A stretch of DNA of 64,000 bases, from NCBI GenBank assembly GCA_031002005.1, contig CM061921.1:144865283-144929282 (forward strand), read 5' to 3'. Position numbers and translations under genes: made by a program. The notes under the pieces were generated by a model. The model ran no database searches. It was not told the origin of the DNA and saw nothing but the letters and a program-made list of their open reading frames with translations. Source of the stretch: Vandiemenella viatica (taxonomy: Eukaryota; Arthropoda; Insecta; Orthoptera; Morabidae). Shown here piece by piece: positions 10,745-21,784 of the stretch; position 1 is the stretch's first letter, and every line of letters starts with the position of its first letter.

Positions 10745-11475
10745 AAGCTGGCGGACAACAAACCTCAGACTATAGTTATTGGAATATTTTCTTGAAGAGT
10801 AACTGAATAATTAATAGGGAATAACAGCAATTATAAAAATTAAAGAATAACTAGGCTAATGTGTGCAAGGGTAAAGGCACTGTGTTGTTAAAAGTTATTG
10901 TTATGTAATATGTCAGTATACTGCCAATTGTTTGACTGCTCTTAGAACTTTTCTCCTTTGGAGACTTGGAATAAATTGGTGCTTAGATGCTAACTCTTTT
11001 TAGATTAGCTAAGCTCTACTGGAACAGAAATTAGTGATGTAAGTTATGAACAGAGGCTGTCAGCCTCTATAAAATTAGTTGTGCTACTGTTTCTGGCTTC
11101 CAAAGTTAGTAGTCTTGACCTTACATTATATAAATACTTGTCCAAATTGTCTAGGAAACTATTGTGATACTTAGTTAAAAGAGATCCTTGAAGATGGTCC
11201 TAGTGTGAGTTAGGAGCAGTGGACTATCAGGGTAAAAGTGTACATTGTAATAATGTACAGTCTTTTGCCAAGACACTTGACAGCTGTTAATAGCATGAAC
11301 TTTTATCAAATCATATGAATAATGTAAAGGTTCCTTAATCCCTCGGTGTCAATTTGCTGAGATTTAGTCCCTAACACTGTGTCAGTGAGATAAACTATTA
11401 ACTTTGATATCAACCACTGAAATACAGATTTATGTCTAGCTGCCTTCCAAAAGTTAAATGTTCTGTTCAAAATAA
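10745..11475. other. Unassigned sequence
   Basis: AT-rich with no open frame of note and no recognisable repeat; probably intronic or intergenic. Confidence 0.4.
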
Positions 11476-11479
11476 ATGT

Positions 11480-11720
11480 TGGTTTTTATTGCTTTTTCAG
11501 CCTTTACAATCTTTTGTTTTGGACCCTGAATAACCAACATTTCCTCTTTCTGTCAGTGATTTGAATAATTTACTGCTTAAAAATTATTTTATCCATTTTC
11601 TTTCTTGAAGATTTATGCAAATATTTTCTGTTTTTAATGCTGTGTCAGGTGTCATGTAGTTATGTTCCTGTAGAAATCAGATTGCTTGGGTTAGATTTTG
11701 TACCATTAAGTATCAAAGGT
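11480..11720 (+). repeat. Old dispersed direct repeat, copy 1
   Basis: This stretch (about CCAACATTTCCTCTTTCTGTCAG onward to the TGCTTGGGTTAGATTTTGTACC region) aligns in order with 14125-14370: CAGTGATTT, a TTTTCTTTC run, CATGTAGTTATG, CTGTAGAAATCAGATT and GGTTAGATT all recur with substitutions and small indels. The unit could be a transposon fragment or an ancient local duplication. Confidence 0.5.
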
Positions 11721-11904
11721 TTTTTTGTAAGCTATCTTCTTCATTTACCATTTCATTGCTATTCACTATCTCTACTATTCTCGAATTCACTCACTATGAG
11801 AAAAAATTTGTTGGTTTTCATTGGGTTTACACATTTGGAGCATTTCATTTACAGAAATAATATCAGATGTAATATAATTTTAAAAATGAAAACTATTTAA
11901 AAAA

Positions 11905-13385
11905 TCAAATTTGTTATTGCTAATACACAAGTTCTTAGATTTTCATTACTGTGGTAGCCCTCTGTTGACATACAGTAAATGTTTTGATGGAATTATTGAA
12001 GAAAAGAAAAATTATTATAATATTTATTTTGATGAAATTGGTGCAATTTTTATAATTGCATATTGGATTAATCTTGAAAGATTCCAAACTGGCAGCCACA
12101 TGATAATAGGTAAGGGACAGGCAATGTCTGTATGTATCGAGGGATGCCCATTTGACACTTCAGGTGACAACAAAAGATCCACCACAAAAAAGATGGGTGA
12201 CACGCTTGGTCGTAGCCACTCCAAGAAAATGTGAAAACCCAGCATCATGAGGGTGAATGTCCAACTCTGCTATTAGCAGATAGCATGGGGCAGTGATACG
12301 AACAAATCAGTTTAAAAAATTCACCACGTCAATTCTTGGGAATGGAGACAGCCTATAAGAGATGAATAAACTCTAAATGACACTATTATTGTTTGAATGT
12401 AATTATGTCTTAGAAGATGGGAGGCAAAGTATTAGATACTTGGAGAAGGATCTTTTGACATACAATTGGTGAGGTGAAGGCTTCTCTAATCTGCCATGTG
12501 TGCCAGGCATATCAGTTTTTTTCTCGAATATTGAATGAAGTAATTATATACTTTCTGTCATAGATGAGATGAGAAGTATTGCATTGGCCAGATAAGTGAG
12601 GCAGATGTGAGCGGTATCAAGCATAACAATTCAAGAAAGAAGGGTTGCTAAAAATGGCTCATTTTTAATGAGTGCTATATGGCCAGGTCACAAGGTGAGA
12701 CACCTGCTCAGTGTGATTTCACACCAACATGCAGAAAGTGGTAAATTGAACTCTGAATAATTATTATGCGATCAGATCATCTCTGCATGGGACCTTTCAA
12801 TGCCTGAAAAATCTGATTAAATCTTAATGCTCTTGTAAAATCAAGTCTCAATGCATATTTAATTTATTTAACTATCTAGATTTTGATGAATATAACTTTG
12901 TGGATACATTTTAATTATGACTGTAAATGTTTTAATGTGATACAATTTCATCTTTTGGATCAATGTGAATTAAGGATAATGAGATGCTGACGTATGTTAG
13001 CTTGGGACACAAATAAATATTTCACATTGAAGAACAAAAGTCTTCATGTTTGCTTATGTAAAATGTATATTTATAAAAATTTATATTTATTAAAATTTAT
13101 GTTGATAGATGCTATGATTTTAATAAATGTTAATAAAATCCTTTGTTTGCCATGAGGGTGTAATAAATGTTTTCACACTCTAAAGATCTTTCACTTCAAA
13201 ATAACCTTGATGTCATTGATAAAATTGAATAATGTTTATAGAAATTGAATTTACAAGTATTAAAATTAAATGAATTATTTTATGAATAGGAAGAGGCTAT
13301 TACATTGTGAAGCTTAAGAAATATAGAATGCAGAGAAATATTATTATCAAACTGTTGATGAAGCAGAGAACTGTCTGAATTACAT
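11905..13385. other. Unassigned sequence, likely intronic or intergenic
   Basis: Several short open frames occur (for example 11911-12234) but none has recognisable domains, splice signals or a counterpart elsewhere. The stretch near 13050-13150 is rich in ATTTATAAAATTTAT-like tracts. Confidence 0.4.
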
Positions 13386-13395
13386 AAATTTGAGT

Positions 13396-13779
13396 ACCCA
13401 CCAGTGTGGCTGTGCCGCTTAAAGCACCATTACTCTCAATTGGGGAAGTACAAGCGGCCTAGGTTCAAATCCCAGGCCCTGCATTATGTGTGTCGTGAAT
13501 GTGATTTTTAGGTGGTTTATCACAACCACCTTGGCAAATACTGGGATGATCCTCAATCTCCAACTCATGAACAATACATTTCACAAACACAACTACATTT
13601 ATTACATAGAACAGCAGTTACATGTTCAACAGACAAATCGCAATACATTCATTTCTCTCATCAAAACTATGACAGGCCTAACAAGCCAGTAGTACATGGA
13701 AGCTTGCTATCAAAATAACCACAGCTGTGCTGGACAACTCACGGATGTGGGGAGGTTGACATGATGATGAAGATGTCAG
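13396..13779 (+). repeat. tRNA-derived SINE, family B
   Basis: It starts ACCCACCAGTGTGGC, has a B-box-like GGTTCAAATCCCAGG (about 13462), and shares internal blocks (ATTTCACAAACACAACTACA..., GTTACATGTTCAACAGAC) with copies at 16865 and 60926. It ends in GATGATGAAGATG. AAATTTGA occurs on both sides (13386-13393 and 13780-13787), a likely target duplication. Confidence 0.75.
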
Positions 13780-14124
13780 AAATTTGATATCTCAAATAAA
13801 TATTCTTTTCATATTTTTTTAGACAAATGTATGTTAAATTTAAAATAATCTCTCAGAGTAGCTGATACTTTTAACATTGTTAGACATTCCATTGAAAAGT
13901 AAAATTATGATGTTTGTTAATTTTCAACTTTGGCTATATGCAATATTTCTTGCAACAATCAGGAGTTATTTGATTTAATACTATTAATTTTTAATTGCAC
14001 AATAGCTCTCTGTTCCTTATTCCAACAGAAATTCAAACTGTTATCTGAGCATATCTTTTATAGTATTTTTTTTACCAAGTAATTTCATCATTATGAATAA
14101 TCAATAATGTTATGGAACAAGAAA

Positions 14125-14370
14125 TGTTGGCTGCCTTTCTTCTTTACAACATTTTGTATTGGATACTAAAATAATCAACATTTCTTCTCTCAGTGATTTT
14201 AATTATTTTCTGTGTTAAAAAACTTCCCATTTTTTTTCTCTGTTTTCTTTCATGGTGTTATATGCATTTTTTTTTCACTCACCTCTTTTCTGCTTTCATG
14301 TAGTCATGTGTCTGCTGGAATTGGATTTGCCAGGTTAGATTCATTCTACCACAAGCTTTAACCTAGAAAA
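14125..14370 (+). repeat. Old dispersed direct repeat, copy 2
   Basis: Diverged partner of 11480-11720, in the same orientation about 2.65 kb downstream. The shared landmarks run in the same order over about 240 bases. Confidence 0.5.
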
Positions 14371-14374
14371 ATAT

Positions 14375-15130
14375 GATTTTTTAAAAGTAAACAAATAAAA
14401 TCAGTTTGCCTTCTGATGGTTTTTCTTGGTTTTTAGTTTGGTCATAGTAAACTGCTTGATCATTAATTGATGAAAGTTGTTTCTTATCTTCAAGTAGGCA
14501 TAGGTTAACATCACAGCAGGTCTAAATTGTTTTCATGCAGTTTACCTGTTCCAGTAATCCAAATGTCAGTTTTAATGTGAATAGATTCATCCGTTGATTG
14601 CTTCAATTACGGCCATCATAATAATTTTCTTTCTATATTTGTCACTAATCATTAAAGTCAGTGAGGGTTGTTCTTTAAGGAATCATTCTGTAAGCTCTAG
14701 CTGTGTGTAGAAATTAACCAATATTTCATAGTAGTCTACATGCTTAAAACCTCAATATTGGAAAATTTCCTTAGCCACACCTTCCCCATCATCTCCTCCA
14801 TTCTCCTCTCCAACACTACTTTCCCATAATTTATATAAAAAAAGGCCATCCTTCTGTAAACATCATTAGAGCTCTGTGTATCATACTTCTTCAGAGAAAT
14901 TTTACCTAAAATAAAAATGGCATTTGTGCAACTAGAATATTCATCTTCTGAAAGAAGCAGATAGTTGAGCTCTTGAGAGGAAAAACTTTATCTGTTTGAA
15001 GGGGTAATATAAACTTTTATGCAGTGCCATGCTGTTGCATAACTCAATATTGCTAACTAGAAATACTATTATTATTACTATGAAACTATTAGTTTATGTG
15101 TACTGTTTATTTCATTGGTCAAAATTTTTT
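14375..15130 (+). other. Probable intron upstream of the terminal exon
   Basis: No coding signal. It ends in a pyrimidine-rich tract (TTTATTTCATTGG, TTTTTTGTTGACAG) that reads as a 3' splice site at 15138. Confidence 0.5.
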
Positions 15131-15138
15131 GTTGACAG

Positions 15139-15456
15139 GACCTAAAGTATGGTGTTGAAACTATGTACGCTCAGAACACCAGTTCAATGCTGCAGTACAA
15201 ATACAATAGTGTATTTTTTGTATGTCGAAAACCAATGAAAATAGAAAGTGAAGGACATCCTGTGATTTCTGAAGACGGAAGTGGAGAAAAAGAAATGGTA
15301 CAAAGTTCCTTACAGGGAGATTGTTCTCCCCCAGCAAGCATTCCTGAAGAAGCTGAGGACAGTAAAATGATATCAAGTTCATCTCAAGATGATGAGTTAA
15401 ATGTAGCAAAGACAGCTGATGACGACCAGCCTGACAAGAACAAAACTCAAAAGTGA
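15139..15456 (+). CDS. 3'-terminal exon of a host gene, product unknown
   Basis: A strong splice acceptor (TTTTTTGTTGACAG, ending 15138) is followed by a frame open from the first exon base: DLKYGVETMYAQNTSSMLQY, then a hydrophobic KYNSVFFVCRKP segment. The last about 65 residues are rich in Ser, Glu, Asp and Lys and look disordered (GEKEMVQSSLQGD..., then DDDQPDKNKTQK), ending at TGA 15454-15456. An ATG at 15163 lies inside the exon and is probably not the start, because the frame extends upstream to the acceptor. The downstream 300 bases look like 3' UTR with AATAAA at 15756. I do not recognise the protein. The upstream exons are not visible in this window or lie among unassigned sequence. 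Confidence 0.65.
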   Translation, partial: DLKYGVETMYAQNTSSMLQYKYNSVFFVCRKPMKIESEGHPVISEDGSGEKEMVQSSLQGDCSPPASIPEEAEDSKMISSSSQDDELNVAKTADDDQPDKNKTQK

Positions 15457-15785
15457 CAAGCAGTATACATATTTAACATCTTCAAATTTAATATCTTCAG
15501 ATTTTGATATTATGTTTTTCACACTGCAAGTTAACCTGTATCCAAAATTTTAAGTCATCAGTACATGTTCTATTTTTAGTTTGTTCAGTTTGTTGTTTGT
15601 TCAATTTGTTGTTCATTTTCTCAAAACCACTCATCTTAAAGTCAACATTTTTATACTGTGATTACAGTAACTTGTAAATTTTGTTGGCTCACTATAATTT
15701 TTGTTAAGTACACGTGTGGCAGTCATTTTGTATGTCTGAGTTTTGTATGGTCAGTAATAAATTATAAAAACTTATGTTCTGAATG
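15457..15785 (+). other. 3' UTR with polyadenylation signal
   Basis: U-rich, non-coding sequence follows the stop. AATAAA at 15756-15761 is the likely polyadenylation hexamer. Confidence 0.5.
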
Positions 15786-15998
15786 TGAAGTCCAACTGTA
15801 ATACATTTTCATTATTACTATTATAACATCAAACTTAAAGGCAATACACATATCATTTTCTTTTCATCTGCCTATTTTTTAAATTATATTTTAACACAGA
15901 TATTTTAGCATGTAAAGCCACAACAATCTTTTCAGAAAAAATGCTGTTTAAAACTGTTATCTGGTGACCATTTGTCCTCTTGCATACCTGCTTAAGGG

Positions 15999-16366
15999 CA
16001 GGCCCGCCGCTAGCTGTTTGAGCGCCCGCGAGCAATACCGATTATGCCGCCCCCTATCTAACTACAGCCAGTGGTGGATCTAGGAAATTTTCAAACCGGG
16101 TCAAAAAACAGTGAGATTGCCGCCCCGTCGAACATTATTTACCGCCTCCATTGTTGCCATCCCGAGTGTCACCGGCCGCCCGAAGCAGCTGTTGAGCTAA
16201 AAAAAAAAAGGTCGCCCGCTACATAATACACTGCCAAATTTCGTCGCGGTTTCAATGGATGGCAACTATCGCGGGGCGGTGACTGTCGATCACTCGTTTT
16301 GCCGCTCCCCTCGATGTGCCGCCCGCGTGCGGTGCACGCCTTGCACGCCCGCTTACGGCGGGCCTG
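15999..16366. mobile_element. hAT-type MITE with perfect 8-bp TSD
   Basis: The element begins CAGGCCCGCCGC and ends GGCGGGCCTG, inverted to each other, and is flanked by CTTAAGGG on both sides (15991-15998 and 16367-16374). CA...TG ends with an 8-bp duplication are diagnostic of hAT. The 368 bases are GC-rich and non-coding, so it was moved by another element's transposase. Confidence 0.88.
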
Positions 16367-16374
16367 CTTAAGGG

Positions 16375-16854
16375 TAATATAAGTGTAAAGTGGAGAGTGG
16401 TGGTTGCAAAGGAGCTGATGGAAGAATTGTGAGGTATCACATACTGCAAGTTAAGGAGGGGAAAAGAATTTGACAGATGAAGAGATGGAGTTTAGTGTTT
16501 ATGGTGTGCACAGTGCAGGTGTTACTGCATGAGTTCTCATACAGAAAAGAAGTCTTGTTTGTGTTCAGGGAATTTTCCATTTCATATTTGTAAAGAAGGC
16601 AGATTATGTTGATTTGCAGCAAGCTGAAACATGCAAATTAGAATGATGAGTTGTATTTCAGGACAGGAATGTAAGAACTCGCAAGCCTGGTATAAGATGT
16701 ACAGTGAGTTCAAAGCAATGTGTAAATTGATTACAAAAAGCAGCATCAGTGGTGTGGGGTTGCTGTTGGAGTAAGAACATGGCACAAAAAGTTAGTTGAT
16801 ATAGAACCTTACAGTACTGCTGATATGACACGAGATATGTTTTTGGAGCATTAA
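16375..16854. other. Unassigned sequence
   Basis: No gene or repeat boundary that I can support. Confidence 0.4.
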
Positions 16855-16864
16855 TTAAGTGTCT

Positions 16865-17270
16865 ACCCATCAGTGTGGCTCAGTGCGCTGAGGTGCCACA
16901 CACTGGATCGGGGAAGTACGATGGGACCGGGCACAAACTGAGGCCCCTGCGTACTGCCTGTCCTGACTGAGGTTTTCAGGTGGTTTCCTGCAGCCTGGAC
17001 AGTCCCCAATCTCCGTGTCATAAATTGCACATTTCACACACAAAAAATATGCTTATCACCCACAGAACATAGTTACATGTTTGAGACATGTGGCAATACT
17101 TCGCTTCCCCCATTAGTGCATAGTACATCCTGGCAGTAGGTGTAAAATGCATGGTGTCAGCAAGGGCATGCGACCGTATAACCGAAGCTACATATGCGAC
17201 CAAGCCAACGATGAAAAATTCATCAAAGGCAGATGACCCAATTGTTGGGAAAGGTGATGAAGAAGAAGAG
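16865..17270 (+). repeat. tRNA-derived SINE, family B, with 10-bp TSD
   Basis: Starts ACCCATCAGTGTGGCTCAG and ends in a GATGAAGAAGAAGAG tail. TTAAGTGTCT lies directly on both sides (16855-16864 and 17271-17280). Internal blocks (TTTTCAGGTGGTTTCCTG, ATTTCACACAC, GTTACATGTTTGAGACA) match the copy at 13396. Confidence 0.85.
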
Positions 17271-17280
17271 TTAAGTGTCT

Positions 17281-18008
17281 GTAAATGTTTCTATTAGAGG
17301 TATCTAAACTGCAGACAGTTAAATGTTAGAAGTAGGGCAATTGCCTGCTGTTTTAATAGAAATCTTTATCGAGGTTAATGGATCTGATAGGGACAGAAAT
17401 TTCTTGGTAGTGTTTGGACTGTGAAATGTGAACATTTAGCAGTATGTTTTAGTTTTGAGATATGATCAAGTGGATTGATCCTTCTGTTGATGTGCTGTAA
17501 GGCCTTGTGGGAAGGTGGAGCTGGAATTGTCACCGAAAATGGTATATTTTGAATACAGGAAAAGTAGTTACTAGATAGCATAAGATATTCCAGTAAGGTG
17601 AAAAACTCAAGAGCTGAGATGATGGTTTGGAAGATGCTGGTTTATGTAGCATGCATTTACATTCAAGCAAAAGGAGTTAATTCAACGGTAAAATAAAGAA
17701 ACTCAGTAATTGGAGTCATTAGACCACTGTTTTCAGAGCATGCCATAGATTTTAAGAATGTATGTATATTAAGGTGGTGATAAGAAAATACTGGAATAGT
17801 TGAAAGGGTCTCCTATTTTCTTTCTATAGGTTAAATTGTTTTTAATGATCCTTCTCTCTAAGAAAAAGGGGAGAAGTGCTAAAATGAAAAAAAAACTTTT
17901 TTCATCCCACTTCTCTCTTGGTTGATGGTGGGCCATAGCTGACATTTGGTATATGTTTGAGGTGTGAAACACATGTTAAAATGTAGCTTGTTATGTGAGT
18001 AAAATCAT
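17281..18008. other. Unassigned sequence
   Basis: No supportable gene; short frames on both strands look random. Confidence 0.4.
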
Positions 18009-18009
18009 A

Positions 18010-18180
18010 CTGAGTCCAGGCCTGGCATTCAGGAAGATGAAGTTGTAAAACTGTGTCCTGTCATTCAGATTTTGCTTTTCAGTGATATCCCTCCAGGCAT
18101 ATGCAGAATGGTTCCTTCAGAAGGCCATGGCTGAATTACTTGACCTCAACAAGGGGCAAGGCCCTGAGTAAAAAATAAGG
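18010..18180 (+). repeat. tRNA-derived SINE, family A, degraded
   Basis: The family A landmarks CCTGGCATTCAGGAAGA, CCTCCAGGCATATGCAG, TGGTTCCTTCAGAAGGCCATG and GACCTCAACAAGG occur in order, with a heavily mutated middle. Confidence 0.6.
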
Positions 18181-18184
18181 AAGG

Positions 18185-18858
18185 TATTGTTACTGACATA
18201 TAAGATTCTGTTTTAACACTATAATTTGACAGGGCTTTGAAAAATTTGAACTGGAATATGACAGTAGGATATGATGAGAGTCCTGTAGAACTGCTCAAGT
18301 TCTTTGATGGTCTGTTCTAAAGATAAGGCTACAGAATTTTCTGGTCCTCCTCCTTCATAGTATTAAGCCATTTTCAAACTATGGTTGTCTCCATGGAAGA
18401 GTTGACAGATCTTTGTCTATCTTCTCTGAGCTCAGAGTCATCAAACCACAATTTTGAGTCTGGAAAAGACATAAGAATATGTTATAACCATTTCACAGGT
18501 TAGTTTTTCAATAGCCAGCGAATAATAGAATGTTATAGAAGACCATGGAGGTATCTAATAATCGCCTCACAAGATAACACATTCAATAAATTCTCGATTA
18601 CTTACAAATTTTATCTCCTGAAATACATTTTATCTGTGACTCATCCATTGATACACCCTACCACAACTTTAAACTTCATTTGAATGATATTTCAACTTAT
18701 TTTCAAAATTATGGTTCATGAGTATAATACAAAGAAAAATAAGTAGCAATGATTTTAGTTTTAAACAGACTGAAGTTGTACTTACAGGCAATAGCAGAAA
18801 ATGACATCCAGTTGTCTTGGTAGAAACTACTTTTCTTATTGGATCACCATAAGGGAAT
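18185..18858. other. Unassigned sequence up to the assembly gap
   Basis: AT-rich and without recognisable features. Confidence 0.4.
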
Positions 18859-19858
18859 NNNNNNNNNNNNNNNNNNNNNNNNNNNNNNNNNNNNNNNNNN
18901 NNNNNNNNNNNNNNNNNNNNNNNNNNNNNNNNNNNNNNNNNNNNNNNNNNNNNNNNNNNNNNNNNNNNNNNNNNNNNNNNNNNNNNNNNNNNNNNNNNNN
19001 NNNNNNNNNNNNNNNNNNNNNNNNNNNNNNNNNNNNNNNNNNNNNNNNNNNNNNNNNNNNNNNNNNNNNNNNNNNNNNNNNNNNNNNNNNNNNNNNNNNN
19101 NNNNNNNNNNNNNNNNNNNNNNNNNNNNNNNNNNNNNNNNNNNNNNNNNNNNNNNNNNNNNNNNNNNNNNNNNNNNNNNNNNNNNNNNNNNNNNNNNNNN
19201 NNNNNNNNNNNNNNNNNNNNNNNNNNNNNNNNNNNNNNNNNNNNNNNNNNNNNNNNNNNNNNNNNNNNNNNNNNNNNNNNNNNNNNNNNNNNNNNNNNNN
19301 NNNNNNNNNNNNNNNNNNNNNNNNNNNNNNNNNNNNNNNNNNNNNNNNNNNNNNNNNNNNNNNNNNNNNNNNNNNNNNNNNNNNNNNNNNNNNNNNNNNN
19401 NNNNNNNNNNNNNNNNNNNNNNNNNNNNNNNNNNNNNNNNNNNNNNNNNNNNNNNNNNNNNNNNNNNNNNNNNNNNNNNNNNNNNNNNNNNNNNNNNNNN
19501 NNNNNNNNNNNNNNNNNNNNNNNNNNNNNNNNNNNNNNNNNNNNNNNNNNNNNNNNNNNNNNNNNNNNNNNNNNNNNNNNNNNNNNNNNNNNNNNNNNNN
19601 NNNNNNNNNNNNNNNNNNNNNNNNNNNNNNNNNNNNNNNNNNNNNNNNNNNNNNNNNNNNNNNNNNNNNNNNNNNNNNNNNNNNNNNNNNNNNNNNNNNN
19701 NNNNNNNNNNNNNNNNNNNNNNNNNNNNNNNNNNNNNNNNNNNNNNNNNNNNNNNNNNNNNNNNNNNNNNNNNNNNNNNNNNNNNNNNNNNNNNNNNNNN
19801 NNNNNNNNNNNNNNNNNNNNNNNNNNNNNNNNNNNNNNNNNNNNNNNNNNNNNNNNNN
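18859..19858. other. Assembly gap (1000 N)
   Basis: Exactly 1000 undetermined bases, probably a fixed-size scaffold gap. Open frames spanning it are artefacts. Confidence 0.99.
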
Positions 19859-20056
19859 CTTAGTATTTGGGCATAGCTCACATTACCCACCATCTAAAAT
19901 GACAAAAACATAATAAGTTACATGAGAAATACATAAAACAAGCAACACAACATAAAAAACAGTTATTGACATTACTTTTTGTAGTATTAATACAGAAAAT
20001 GTATCGTATTTATCTCAATTTTGCACTTGTATATTAAATAATTTACTTCCTCCAAC

Positions 20057-20257
20057 GCTCGCGCGGGCTACAGGTGTAGCCCATCAACTTCAAGGCGATT
20101 TATGCAGATGTCTGTGCGCCGTGAGAGATGGCACGCTACTGGCGGGGGTGGGGGATAGTACTTGAGGAATACACTGAACGATTAATCTGTATCACACAAA
20201 GTTTATTATATATACGACATATTACACGTTGGGCTACATATTGTAGCCCGCGCGTGC
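20057..20257. repeat. Short inverted-repeat element
   Basis: The left end GCTCGCGCGGGCTACA... TGTAGCCCA and the right end TGGGCTACATATTGTAGCC...GCGCGTGC are inverted copies of about 27 bases, each also a small hairpin. At about 200 bases and non-coding, this looks like a MITE. I cannot define a target duplication. Confidence 0.6.
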
Positions 20258-20699
20258 ACTCTAGTGATAACACGCCCCTTTAAAACTTTTCAACACTCGT
20301 TAAAAAAATTGCTAGTCTATTATGCGCAAAATAGCAAGGTTTGCTGATTTTCTCACTACACCAAGAAAAATTTGAGAACAAAGTCATCCATTGAGAGCTA
20401 TGACTAAATATTTATAGACATGCTCTAAAGTTTGCGATGTCTACCGCTCACTTCAACAACGATAATTACAATTCAACTTACTTATGAAATGAAATTCCAG
20501 GTTCATTCCTGTCTGGCCATATTTGTGCAACACAAGATGGCATTTTGAAACACTTATACACATTACAAAATGAAATAATCACTGCATCTACTACAATGTG
20601 AACACCTCAATTGTTTGGAAGCGCCATATGGTCGCTGCCGCCACGCGGCCTGCTTCACCGATTTAACGTCACTTCTCCTCCATATATTCCTTCCTCATA
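20258..20699 (-). mobile_element. P-like element fragment with THAP first exon (copy 1)
   Basis: Read on the minus strand this matches the start of the P-like element at 52367 for about 440 bases: an end reading ATGAGGAAGGAAT, GAGAAGTGACGTTAAATCGG, then GACCATATGGCGCTTCC. It includes a THAP-type start (ATG at 20543-20541: MPSCVA...RNEPGISFHK) running to a splice donor GTAAGTTG. Relative to copy 2 it has lost 9 bases between two GTTGC repeats, removing the second zinc cysteine (the YGC part), but keeps GISFH intact. THAP zinc fingers bind DNA in P-element transposases. The distal part is missing or displaced by the inverted-repeat element and gap. Confidence 0.7.
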
Positions 20700-20935
20700 G
20701 TACACCCGAAAAATCCCCCGCACTCCACGGCATGAGGAAGTGACGTCACATTGACGATACGTGTAACATCTTTGGTTGCAAATTAGACAAGTGAATAACT
20801 CTTCCTTCAGTACTTCATAATTCCATCACTAGATACCACCACCAGCAAATAGGTACAATCAATTCAAAACACGAAGAAAAAAATGGAACTCGCAGTTAAG
20901 GAAAAACGAAATAAGTACACTAGCCGTTAATTTTT
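20700..20935. other. Unassigned sequence with CATGAGGAAGTGACGTCAC
   Basis: CATGAGGAAGTGACGTCAC at about 20731 echoes the P-like end and its GTGACGT block. It contains a CRE-like TGACGTCA. It could be a second degraded terminus, but this is not provable by eye. Confidence 0.35.
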
Positions 20936-20940
20936 CTTTT

Positions 20941-21405
20941 TCTATACTGCCGTGTGTTGACTTAGAATAAACGTTATTTACCCCAGAGGTTTCTATGACA
21001 CTCATATGGGACACGAAAAGCAAGTAATTTCAATCTATTTTAGCGTAACGATTAAATGGATCTATACCGCAACTCGCCCGTATTCGCGAGGACGCAAACC
21101 AAACAAACCACGCTACCGGTCAGGTTTGCTTCCCAATGAAAGCTTTTAAGTAATTACTGTCAAGTAATTGTACTACTTGGAGCAAAAGTGAAAAAAATTA
21201 CTTTTTGAGCATGTTTCTATTTTATGAACCTGTCTTGTCGATAAATATTTCCATACTGCCGTGTTGACATCCAATATACGTTATCTACTCCAGCGGTTTC
21301 TATGATACATATATGGGACACGTAAAGCAAGTAATTTCAATCTATTTTAGCGTAACGATGAAATAGACCTATAGCGCAACTCGCCTGTATATTTCGTTTC
21401 ATTTT
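20941..21405 (+). repeat. Pair of direct repeats about 307 bases apart
   Basis: 20941-21090 and 21248-21405 share, in order, CATACTGCCGTG, TTGACAT/TTGACTT, TCTATGA-ACATATGGGACACG, AGCAAGTAATTTCAATC and TTTTAGCGTAACGAT. Together with the spacer this looks like a tandem duplication or two units of a larger array. Confidence 0.75.
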
Positions 21406-21530
21406 GACTTCGGACATCTCTCTCGTCATACCCAAGATGGATTTACATCTTCCTTCATTGGAATCTTGACTACATAATGTAAAATAGAAATTTGGTAACT
21501 GTTAAATGTTTTGACAGGAATACTACTAGC

Positions 21531-21780
21531 AGGGCGGATCCAGGATTTTTTTTTGGGGGGGGGGGCCTTGAGCGGACTTTGGTTTGGGGGAGGGGCTTGC
21601 CTTCAGTTGATTTTGGTTTTGGGGGGGGGGCTTGAGTCGGCCATGGGGTAGTCTTTATAGCCTCCTCGGGCCTCGAATCCGTAAAGCTAAAAAAAAAAAA
21701 GTCTCCAAAAATACAATGTCGGGGGTGGACTTAGATGCTTTTGGGGGGGGGGCTTGAGCCCCCTAGACCCCCCCCCCGAC
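21531..21780. repeat. G-tract-rich repetitive element
   Basis: From AGGGCGGATCCAGG the sequence repeats the pattern 'long G run, CTTGAG' four times and ends in CCCCCTAGACCCCCCCC. Similar elements in animal genomes end in GGATCC-type inverted termini; here only the left one is clear. The four long G runs could form G-quadruplexes. Confidence 0.55.
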
Positions 21781-21784
21781 TACT

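Noticed and set aside
10393..10761. 122-residue minus-strand frame
   Set aside because: It is antisense translation of a family A SINE; such frames recur as spurious predicted proteins.
18801..19913. Long open frames across the N run
   Set aside because: They consist of undetermined bases; no protein can be inferred.
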